Shown: piece after piece, positions 1-6,973 of the stretch
Layout of the letters: each line of letters opens with the position of its first letter
Numbering within the stretch: the first letter of the stretch is position 1
NCBI GenBank assembly: GCA_903851195.1
Contig: CAINNJ010000001.1
Coordinates: 86,106 to 150,105, forward strand
Direction of reading: 5' to 3'
Length of the DNA: 64,000 nt
DNA from: an uncultured Acidobacteriia bacterium
GTDB lineage: Bacteria; Acidobacteriota; Terriglobia; Bryobacterales; Bryobacteraceae
The notes under the pieces: generated by a model
What the model saw: only the letters and a program-made list of their open reading frames with translations
What the model was told of the DNA's origin: nothing
The model's database searches: none
Made by a program: the position numbers and the translations under genes

Positions 1-2
1 CT

Positions 3-464
3 TTGGCCACACCTATCGTAGATTTTTCCACCTTCACGACCTCAGCAGGCACGGTCCACTTCGATCTGAGACAGATCGATCCTGGCGTCGGCACCGCCGC
101 CGGTTGCGCGAGCAACGCGGTCGGGAGTTCCTGCACGCCCGCCAACTCTCCGTTCACGCTTACTCAGGTGGCTGCCAACAAGGTTTCGATTGCGCTCAGC
201 CTGAATGGAATCGCGTACCTGGGAACTTCGGCTTCGGGCTCGAACCCGACCGGAGTTCTGATTACTTCGCAGAACCTGGTTCCTGGAACCATCACCGGGG
301 TTCTCGCGCAGGCGCTGACCGCAACCGGAATCGCGGATTCTTACTCCGCGACCTTCTCGTCGGTTGCCTCGGCCGGAACGCCCGAGCCTGGAACGTTGGC
401 CATGTTATTTGCCGGGGCCGGAATGCTCGGGATCAGCCGGATCCGCCGGAATTCCGCAAGGTAA
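3..464 (+). CDS. PEP-CTERM sorting-signal protein, 3' part
   Basis: The frame is open at the left edge, so the N-terminus and any signal peptide are missing. What is visible is about 150 residues rich in Ser, Thr, Ala and Gly. They end in a textbook PEP-CTERM tail: the motif PEPGTLAM, a hydrophobic helix (LFAGAGMLGI) and a basic end (SRIRRNSAR). In known systems this tail directs secreted proteins to an exosortase (EpsH/XrtA type) for processing at the envelope. The body of the protein has no domain I recognise. It stands alone with its own terminator downstream. Sure of the sorting signal; function of the mature protein unknown. Confidence 0.85.
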   Translation: MATPIVDFSTFTTSAGTVHFDLRQIDPGVGTAAGCASNAVGSSCTPANSPFTLTQVAANKVSIALSLNGIAYLGTSASGSNPTGVLITSQNLVPGTITGVLAQALTATGIADSYSATFSSVASAGTPEPGTLAMLFAGAGMLGISRIRRNSAR

Positions 465-489
465 ATCCACCATCATTCGGGGTAGTTAC

Positions 490-530
490 AAGGGAGCAGG
501 AGCCGCGGGCGGCGAATGCTCCCTTTTGTT
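490..530 (+). terminator. Rho-independent terminator after the PEP-CTERM gene
   Basis: Nine paired bases (AAGGGAGCA at 490-498 with TGCTCCCTT at 517-525) close an 18-base loop that itself holds GC-rich complementary stretches. The stem is followed by a short T-rich run. It sits 26 bases after the stop codon of the PEP-CTERM gene and before the methyltransferase, so the two are probably separate transcripts. Confidence 0.75.
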
Positions 531-594
531 AGTAGTGTCGGTTTCAACAGTAAAAGTACTGTAATTGACGTTAGAATAGGAGAGTAACCCTGAA

Positions 595-1413
595 ATGTCA
601 TTTCCAGTACCCCCATGCAGGCGGCATCTTATCGAGGTACACGATCAGCCGTGGTGCCCCGGAGTTCTTCGCGACGCCCTGACGGAGTGGTTGCGCGTTC
701 TTTGGGAATACAGTCAGGCCGCGACAGTGATCGCGCCGTTACTCGCGCGTACCCTCAGTAGTTCCGATACTTTCCGTATTGTCGACCTGTGTTCGGGAGC
801 GGGCGGGCCGATCGTTCCGGTTCAGCGGCAACTGGCCCTCCTGGGTTTGAGCGTGCCTGCCGTCATCACAGATAAGTACCCGGCGCCGGCCCTGGCGGAT
901 CAGCTATCTGAAAGCAGCGGCAATCTGACCGTGATGCCACAGCCGGTCGATGCCAGAGAACTGCCGGAGTCTCTGACCGGCTGCCGGACGCTGTTCAACG
1001 CCTTTCATCACTTCACGCCGCCGGAAGCCAAAAGAATCCTGGAAGACGCTTACCGGAAGGGACAGCCGATTGCAATTTTCGAGATTACGGAACGCACGCT
1101 TCTCAAGGTGCTGCTCTGCTTTCCCGCGTCTTTTCTGAGTGTCTTTCTGCTGCTGAAGCGAATGAGGCCGCGCCTGTGGATCTGGTGGCTGCTTACCTGG
1201 ATCCTCCCCGTCATTCCGCTGCTGGTAGCCTGGGACGGCCTCGTATCCCACCTGCGGACTTACAGCCCGGCGGAGATTCGGCGTCTGATCGATGGGCTGA
1301 GTTCCGGAAGTTATCGGTGGGAGACCGGACGAGTCGCCGCGCCGCGCGGAGGAGTGGAGATCACTTACCTGATCGGGCATCCCGTGAGGCGGGCGGCAGC
1401 AGCGTTTCGATAA
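595..1413 (+). CDS. Membrane-associated class I SAM-dependent methyltransferase-like protein
   Basis: A 272-residue protein. Around residues 60-70 it carries VDLCSGAGGP, a glycine-rich SAM-binding motif I of Rossmann methyltransferases, followed by an acidic strand end (ITDKYP) and a motif IV-like FNAFHHF near residue 140. Residues of about 160-215 are strongly hydrophobic and look like two membrane segments, which is unusual for this fold and suggests a membrane-bound substrate such as a lipid or pigment. The ATG at 595 is preceded by AGGAGA at a good distance. The last 53 bases overlap the convergent glycosyltransferase gene. The substrate cannot be told from sequence. Confidence 0.7.
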   Translation: MSFPVPPCRRHLIEVHDQPWCPGVLRDALTEWLRVLWEYSQAATVIAPLLARTLSSSDTFRIVDLCSGAGGPIVPVQRQLALLGLSVPAVITDKYPAPALADQLSESSGNLTVMPQPVDARELPESLTGCRTLFNAFHHFTPPEAKRILEDAYRKGQPIAIFEITERTLLKVLLCFPASFLSVFLLLKRMRPRLWIWWLLTWILPVIPLLVAWDGLVSHLRTYSPAEIRRLIDGLSSGSYRWETGRVAAPRGGVEITYLIGHPVRRAAAAFR

Positions 1414-2638
1414 TATCCGCGGCGCGGCGCGCTCCTCCGGCGGAGCGGATGGAAGACGCCACCACCTGCGCATTCCGGACATAAGAAGGCTCATCCAGAA
1501 CGGCGCGAATCGCGGCTTTCAGCTGCGGCGCATGAAGGCCCTTCAGACCGACTAACTTCCCCGTCCCCGTATAAAGCAGGCGGGCCGCGATCGCCGGCTG
1601 CTCGTAAGTGATCGGCACGGCAACCAGAGGAATCCCGCACGACAGCCCATCGAGTACGGTGTTCAGGCCCGCATGTGTGAGGGCCAGGCGCGCCCGCGCA
1701 AGCACTTCCAGCTGGGGGGCGTAGTTCACCGCCACCGGATTCCCCGGCAGCAGTTCCACCGCACGCGGGCTAAGTCCGCCACAGTGCGCGAGCACCAGCT
1801 GCAGACCGAGTTCGGCGCAAGCCGCGGCAAAGCACCGAAACACCTCTTCCTTCGAGAACTGGAGCGTTCCCAGCGACGCATAGACCAGCGGGCGGCCGTC
1901 CAGTCTTTCCCACGGAAACGGCACGGTCACGCCGGACGGATTGCGCAGCGGCCCGGCGTAATGAAATGTCGAGGGTAACTCGCGGCGGGGAAAGTCGAAA
2001 GCCGGCGGCTGCTGACTAATCTGGGCCAGAGTGGAAAACGAGGCTTCCGCCGTCTTATGGGGAGCGAGACCCCACTCACGCCGCCAGCGCGCCACCACCG
2101 CGGAAACCGGTGACATGGTTCGCGTCGAAACCGCATAACCGAGTAAGTTGCGGGCGCGGCGCCACCACTGCGTTCCGTAAGTCCAGTCCGTGAAAGGCGG
2201 AGGCACGGTGGATTCGCGGTTCAGCGCCAGAGCGTTGCAGATGGTGACGAAAGGCAGCCCCAGCAGTTCGGCGACGCTGCCGCCCGCGGGCTCCATCTGA
2301 TCGACCAGCAGCATTTCGATGCCGCGGGAACGCACCACGGACGGAGCGTCGCGGCACATCATTTCCGTGGTTTTCGTGACGGCGCGGATGGTGAACCGCA
2401 GCGCGGCAAGACCCTCCAGACGGCCGAGTTGCTCCAGCGATACAGGCAGAGATCCGGAGGGGTGATCCGTCTGACCGACCGCCGCGAACTCCAGCCCCTC
2501 GGCCCTCGCGCGAGCCTCGGTGTCCTGCATGTGGAGGAACGTCACGCGGTGGCCACGCGAGATCAGCTCACGGCCCAGCGCGCCGAAGGGGTGGATGTGG
2601 CCCGGCACCGGCGGGCTGATGATGCCGAAGTGCGTCAG
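1361..2638 (-). CDS. MGT-type glycosyltransferase (UGT/zeaxanthin glucosyltransferase-like), probable CTG start
   Basis: About 425 residues of a GT1-fold enzyme. The N-terminal acceptor half begins HFGIISPPVPGHIHPF, the classic start of macrolide/carotenoid glycosyltransferases. The C-terminal half carries the nucleotide-sugar signature: LTHAGLNTVLDGLSCGIPLV, then a P-x-x-x-EQP element. It would transfer a sugar from UDP-sugar to a hydrophobic alcohol. The conserved N-terminus leaves almost no room for an ATG, GTG or TTG start. The best candidate is CTG at 2638-2636, overlapping the desaturase stop as CTGA with GGAG eight bases upstream. A longer frame reaches 2845 but would lie wholly inside the desaturase gene. 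Third gene of an oxidase-desaturase-glycosyltransferase operon. Acceptor unknown. Confidence 0.8.
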   Translation of the reverse strand: MTHFGIISPPVPGHIHPFGALGRELISRGHRVTFLHMQDTEARARAEGLEFAAVGQTDHPSGSLPVSLEQLGRLEGLAALRFTIRAVTKTTEMMCRDAPSVVRSRGIEMLLVDQMEPAGGSVAELLGLPFVTICNALALNRESTVPPPFTDWTYGTQWWRRARNLLGYAVSTRTMSPVSAVVARWRREWGLAPHKTAEASFSTLAQISQQPPAFDFPRRELPSTFHYAGPLRNPSGVTVPFPWERLDGRPLVYASLGTLQFSKEEVFRCFAAACAELGLQLVLAHCGGLSPRAVELLPGNPVAVNYAPQLEVLARARLALTHAGLNTVLDGLSCGIPLVAVPITYEQPAIAARLLYTGTGKLVGLKGLHAPQLKAAIRAVLDEPSYVRNAQVVASSIRSAGGARRAADIIETLLPPASRDARSGK

Positions 2639-3681
2639 CGGTCGCGTCTCCGGCCGCCCTTGCGATACAGGGTGCGCAGGGAATGCGCGAGGCCCGGGCT
2701 CCGCACCTGGTGGTACATGGCTTCGGCCGGCAGACTGCCCGAAACCCGTTTCCACGCTGCGGGCAGATTGTGATAGGGAATGCCGGGGAAATAGTGGTGC
2801 AGCGCATGATAGCGGAGCCCTACCGGCGCCCAGAGTTCGGTCCACAGCGCGCCGGGCGTATCGATGGAGTCGATCAGCTGGCCGCGTCTGTCGAGAGGCT
2901 GGCCAGCGCTCTCATAGGCGTGCGCGCCCAGCGTGCGCAAAGTATTAACGAAACTGATGAGTGAAGACACCGCCAGCCAAATCGCGAACGCGCGGCCCGG
3001 CAAGACGCCGTCCAGCCACAAAGCGACAAAAGCCGCCCACAAAAGCAGGATGGCCACAGTCTGGCGCCGCACCATGCGGATGGTTTCCGCAGAAGCCTCC
3101 CGCCGGTAAGCGAAATTCATGGTGAGCGACGAAGCATGCACCACAAGCCAGCGCTGCAAGCCGGGCCACACCAAACCCGCCGGCGTGAGAATCAGGAAAC
3201 GGACGAGAAGGGCAAGCGGGATAAAAAAGCTATGGAGCGAGAATCCCAGCGTCATCCTGTTGTTACTCGCGAAAGGAAGATACTCGGGATCGAGATTCGT
3301 GCCGTAAGTGCTGAGACCGTGGTGACTCTGGTGGACGCCCGAATAGACGCAGGACGGAATAAGCATCGGGAAACCGACAAGCAGGTTCCAGACAGTCTCA
3401 AACCCGCGCAGGGAGCGGGCGCCCTGGTGAGTGATTTCGTGAATAAACAGGAGCGCCCGGTAGAGAGCGAGCACCGCTACGGCGATTCCCGCAAACATGC
3501 CGGCTGAGAAGGGCCGCGACCAGACCGCGAACGCAAAGGCAGCCCAGCCGATCGCCGAGGCGGACAGCAGGTCGGCCCAGTACACGCGCGGCCGGGGAGC
3601 ATGGAGATCGCGAACCAGTTCCCGGATGCGTCGATCCTCCACGTCGAACGAAGAGAGAGACGGCGATTGAGTCACGCTCAT
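2635..3681 (-). CDS. Membrane fatty acid desaturase-family protein
   Basis: A 348-residue integral membrane protein with the three histidine boxes of the FA_desaturase superfamily: HEITHQG, HQSHHG and, towards the C-terminus, HALHHYFPGIPYHNLP. These bind the di-iron centre that inserts a double bond or hydroxyl into an acyl chain or other lipid. Several hydrophobic stretches separate the boxes as expected. The ATG at 3681 overlaps the upstream oxidase stop (ATGA). The family also includes carotenoid ketolases/hydroxylases and sphingolipid enzymes, so a fatty acid substrate is not certain; a flavin oxidase and a glycosyltransferase as partners fit a specialised lipid or pigment. Confidence 0.88.
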   Translation of the reverse strand: MSVTQSPSLSSFDVEDRRIRELVRDLHAPRPRVYWADLLSASAIGWAAFAFAVWSRPFSAGMFAGIAVAVLALYRALLFIHEITHQGARSLRGFETVWNLLVGFPMLIPSCVYSGVHQSHHGLSTYGTNLDPEYLPFASNNRMTLGFSLHSFFIPLALLVRFLILTPAGLVWPGLQRWLVVHASSLTMNFAYRREASAETIRMVRRQTVAILLLWAAFVALWLDGVLPGRAFAIWLAVSSLISFVNTLRTLGAHAYESAGQPLDRRGQLIDSIDTPGALWTELWAPVGLRYHALHHYFPGIPYHNLPAAWKRVSGSLPAEAMYHQVRSPGLAHSLRTLYRKGGRRRDR

Positions 3682-5303
3682 GATTGCGGTTCGGCAACCG
3701 GGACATAGCGGCCGGGCGCAAGGATTTCCTGCGGATCGACGGCCAGTTTCAGCCCCCGGAGTAAGTTGTAATAGGCCGGCTGCAGGTGTTGTTTGTTCAT
3801 GCCCGCGATTCCGAGGCGATAAGAATAGTATCCTTCGCGCTCCAGTTCCGATTGTAACCTTGAGTAACAGGCCATGGCTTTGGAATCTTCTCCGGGCACA
3901 TGGCGGTCATAACTGATGGAGATCACACAGGCGACCGATCGCTCCGTCAGCAACGTCATCGAGATCTGTGGTTCGAAGCCGGATTCGAACAGAATCCTCT
4001 CGGCCTTTCGGACAAGGTTCGACGCTTCGGCGCCGTCCAGCGGGGCCACGGGCGCGGCCCACAGAACGCCACATCCGTCGCGATCCGGATCGGCATCGGC
4101 CGGCGCGGGCATCCGCTTCCTCCAGTAGACGCTGCCGAGAGTCTGCCGCGTGGGAATGCCTTTCAGCAGGCCGAACACGGGCCGCACGAGTTCCAGAGTG
4201 CGGGTCAGATCGAGGCCGGTGACCGACTTATACGCGCCCTTGAATCGCGACGCGAAGGCCAGCATACGATCGTCGAGGAACTGCAGCTTATCCACGCTCT
4301 TCGAGGCCGCGGCGCGCAGTAATCGCCGGGCTTCCTTCACCTGTAACTTCGTGCCATAGAGCGCCCCGGAACCGCTCCAGCGCGTGAACTTGAGATTCCG
4401 CCGCAGAACCTTCATTCGTTCCGGAGGAATCGGCATCGGTTCGCCCCACGGGAACTGCTGAATCCCGGCGAGCACCTTGTAATCGTTCGCGATGTGGACC
4501 GCGCTGCGCAACGTTCCGTCGAGGCGCAGCGGACGAAGCGCGTCGATGATCGGGCCGAGTCCGTCTTCGCGGTCGCACTGGAAGAAAAAGGCCTGAAAAT
4601 ACTCCGGCGCCGGCATGAGCCAGATGGTCATCTCGGTGACGATGCCGAAGTTGGATTGCGAGAACAGGCCGTCGAGACTCGGCCCCAGACCCCAGCGATA
4701 TACCTGCGCGGCGCGCGCCCGCGGCAGACCGGCGTACCCGGTGCGAATCACGGCCCCGTTACCCAGCACCACTTCGAGGCCGCAGACATTCGAGAAATGG
4801 TCGCCATAAGGAGTGTGGCCGAAGCCGCGTTCCATGGCATTGCCGATCAGACTGCAATCGGGACTCGAACCGGTCGCATCCATCCAGAGCCGCGATTGAC
4901 GTTTTTGCAGGAAGTCGAATAAGTCGGCCTGCGTGACGCCGGGTTGCACGGTGACATACCCGAGCGATTCGCTGAAGCCGGAAATCCGGTTCATCCGGCT
5001 CAGGTCGAGCAGGGCGCAACCACTAACTACCGGCACGCGGGATCCGTAGCCCCAGTTCTTCCCGCTGCTCACCGGATAGACGGGGATCTTATGGCGGCCC
5101 GCGATGCGAACCAGTTCGCTCACCTCGCGCGGATTTTCCGGCCGCAGGATAACGGAGACGCGCTGGTCCGTCGGAAACGTAGCGGTCTCCGCCGCCAGCA
5201 AAGCCTCGGGCTGCGAGATAACAAAGGACGGGCCGAGCAGGCCGGTCCACTCGCGGGTCGCAAGATTGAGCCGCGCCGGTTCTAACTGAAGATTTGGCAC
5301 CAA
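3678..5303 (-). CDS. FAD-dependent oxidase of the vanillyl-alcohol oxidase/p-cresol methylhydroxylase family
   Basis: A 541-residue protein. The N-terminal FAD-binding PCMH/FAD_binding_4 domain (about residues 45-235) has the FAD loop PVYPVSSGKNWGYGS and the second FAD contact region ATGSSPDCSLIGNAMERG. The C-terminal cap ends in LKLAVDPQEILAPGRY, typical of the VAO/4-cresol dehydrogenase group. These enzymes oxidise phenols, alcohols or sugars by hydride transfer to a flavin that is often covalently bound. First gene of the operon; it ends in a 4-base ATGA overlap with the desaturase. No signal peptide is obvious, so it is probably cytoplasmic. Substrate unknown. Confidence 0.88.
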   Translation of the reverse strand: MVPNLQLEPARLNLATREWTGLLGPSFVISQPEALLAAETATFPTDQRVSVILRPENPREVSELVRIAGRHKIPVYPVSSGKNWGYGSRVPVVSGCALLDLSRMNRISGFSESLGYVTVQPGVTQADLFDFLQKRQSRLWMDATGSSPDCSLIGNAMERGFGHTPYGDHFSNVCGLEVVLGNGAVIRTGYAGLPRARAAQVYRWGLGPSLDGLFSQSNFGIVTEMTIWLMPAPEYFQAFFFQCDREDGLGPIIDALRPLRLDGTLRSAVHIANDYKVLAGIQQFPWGEPMPIPPERMKVLRRNLKFTRWSGSGALYGTKLQVKEARRLLRAAASKSVDKLQFLDDRMLAFASRFKGAYKSVTGLDLTRTLELVRPVFGLLKGIPTRQTLGSVYWRKRMPAPADADPDRDGCGVLWAAPVAPLDGAEASNLVRKAERILFESGFEPQISMTLLTERSVACVISISYDRHVPGEDSKAMACYSRLQSELEREGYYSYRLGIAGMNKQHLQPAYYNLLRGLKLAVDPQEILAPGRYVPVAEPQS

Positions 5304-5797
5304 TAATACGTTGTTACCATGTCTCCGGGCAAACGCGCCCGATTCAGGGTATCAAATGTTACTTCGGGCAAAACCACGGCCACTAACTCGGCGGGGATCT
5401 CGGCGGCGCCTACCGCTACGGCGCCAAACAATCGGCCATCCCGCCATGTAAGTCAGGGGGGATTCCGTTCGCGCTGGCCGGTAACTCCGGCTCATGCAGG
5501 ACTTTTCCTGATCGAGCGAAGTGACCTGACTTCGAGGGGCGGCGGCTTGGGGGACACAGGGTGGCAGCTGCAGTATCGAAGGGTAATCGTCGACTTGATG
5601 TGCGATCTGGTTTCTTCCAGGCGGACTTGCGGGATACTGGGTGACGGAAACTCTATGATTCGCTGTGAAACGGCGAGTTCGGGCGGACGCCGCAGGCGGA
5701 AGGCGTGAAGAGCCGGGACATGCGCCTGACGGATGTTCACGGAGAGGGTGAGTTCACGAACCACCCGGTGGGGTAGGATCGATTCCGGGGGGACGCG
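5304..5797. other. 494-base gap without a convincing gene
   Basis: This stretch lies between two divergent genes. A plus-strand frame of 129 codons (5319-5708) is open, but its product is a low-complexity mix with no recognisable domain, no good ribosome site and no conserved-looking block. The region must hold the promoters for the minus-strand oxidase operon and for the plus-strand small gene at 5798. I see no tRNA, repeat array or strong terminator in it. Confidence 0.5.
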
Positions 5798-5998
5798 ATG
5801 AAGACCGAAACCGATTTCATCCGAGGCGTACGAGGCAAGCTCTTCCGGCGACAGGCGGAGATGCGGCTGCCCATCTATCTGGATCCGGAAATAGAAAGTT
5901 ATCTCGCCGAACGCGCCGCGAAGAAAGGCGTGCGCCTGGCGGAACTGACCAACGGCTTGCTCAAACAGGCGATTTTGATGATGGAGTCGGTTCAATAG
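5798..5998 (+). CDS. Small ribbon-helix-helix-like protein (antitoxin-type)
   Basis: A 66-residue basic protein. The core RLPIYLDPEIESYLAER followed by a helix (RLAELTNGLLKQ) reads as a short beta strand and two helices, the pattern of CopG/Arc/BrnA-type DNA-binding antitoxins. ATG is preceded by a strong purine run (GGGGGGA). No toxin partner is adjacent: the next gene, 18 bases away, is an aldo/keto reductase. It may therefore be an orphan regulator of the reductase or of itself. The fold call is from pattern only. Confidence 0.6.
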   Translation: MKTETDFIRGVRGKLFRRQAEMRLPIYLDPEIESYLAERAAKKGVRLAELTNGLLKQAILMMESVQ

Positions 5999-6016
5999 AA
6001 CGAAGGAGAACCCTGT

Positions 6017-6934
6017 ATGGAACGAAGGCGTATTGGAACCCTGGAAGTTTCCGTCGTCGGACTGGGCTGCAACAACTTTGGCTGGCGTATCGATAAGGCT
6101 GCGACCAGAGAGGTAGTGGCGGCGGCGCTGGATGCCGGCATCAATTTCCTCGACACCGCCGATATGTACGGGGCCGGGCAGAGCGAAGAATTCCTCGCCG
6201 ATGCCCTGGGCAGCCGCCGCGAGGATGTGGTGCTCGCGACCAAGTTCGGCATGAGCATGGGCGAAGGTAAATCCGGCGCGAAGCGAGCCTACATTCGGGA
6301 AGCGTGCGAGGCGAGCCTGCGGCGGCTGAAGAGCGACCATATCGACCTCTACCAGCTCCACACACCGGACACCTCGACCTCGATTACCGAAACCCTGGGC
6401 GCGCTGGACGAACTGGTGAAAGCGGGTAAGGTGCGCGAGATCGGCTGTTCGAATTTCAAGGCGGATCAACTGCAATCGGCGGCCTCCGCCGTGAAGCCCG
6501 GCGCGGCGAAGTTCGTGAGCGTGCAGAACAACTACAGCCTGCTGCATCGCGAACCGGAGCAGGGTGTCCTGCAGGAGTGCCGGAAGCTGGGCATCGCCTT
6601 CATCCCCTACTTCCCCCTTGCCAACGGCATGCTGAGCGGCAAATATCGCAAGGGGCAGCCGGCGCCGGAAAACAGCCGCGGCAAAGACGCTTGGGGCCCG
6701 AATATGTTCTCGGATAAAAACCTCGATATCGTGGAAAAGCTGATCGATTACGCAGAACGGCACGGCCGTACGCTGCTGGAACTGGCGGTTTCCTGGCTGG
6801 CCGCGCAGGACACCGTGACCTCCGTGATCACCGGCGCCAAGACCGTGGACCAGGTGCGCACCAACGCGGCGGCGGCGAACTGGAAGCTCGCGCCGGCGGA
6901 TCTGGCCGCCATCGACGCCATCACCGCGGGTTAG
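6017..6934 (+). CDS. Aldo/keto reductase
   Basis: A 305-residue NADPH-dependent TIM-barrel oxidoreductase of the AKR superfamily. Catalytic tetrad elements are visible: Asp and Tyr in FLDTADMYG, Lys in VLATKFG and His in LYQLHTPD. C-terminal NADPH-binding residues fall around SVITGAKTVDQVRTNA. It resembles the bacterial YajO/L-glyceraldehyde-3-phosphate reductase-like groups, but the substrate cannot be set. ATG at 6017 follows AAGGAGAA. It starts 18 bases after the small ribbon-helix-helix gene, so the two may be cotranscribed. Length is normal for the family. Confidence 0.92.
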   Translation: MERRRIGTLEVSVVGLGCNNFGWRIDKAATREVVAAALDAGINFLDTADMYGAGQSEEFLADALGSRREDVVLATKFGMSMGEGKSGAKRAYIREACEASLRRLKSDHIDLYQLHTPDTSTSITETLGALDELVKAGKVREIGCSNFKADQLQSAASAVKPGAAKFVSVQNNYSLLHREPEQGVLQECRKLGIAFIPYFPLANGMLSGKYRKGQPAPENSRGKDAWGPNMFSDKNLDIVEKLIDYAERHGRTLLELAVSWLAAQDTVTSVITGAKTVDQVRTNAAAANWKLAPADLAAIDAITAG

Positions 6935-6973
6935 CTTTCAGGAATCCTTCAGCGACACGCCGGACAATAGGTT

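Noticed and set aside
5319..5708. A 129-codon plus-strand frame in the gap after the oxidase operon
   Set aside because: Low-complexity product, no ribosome site, no recognisable domain. Kept only as a note on the gap.
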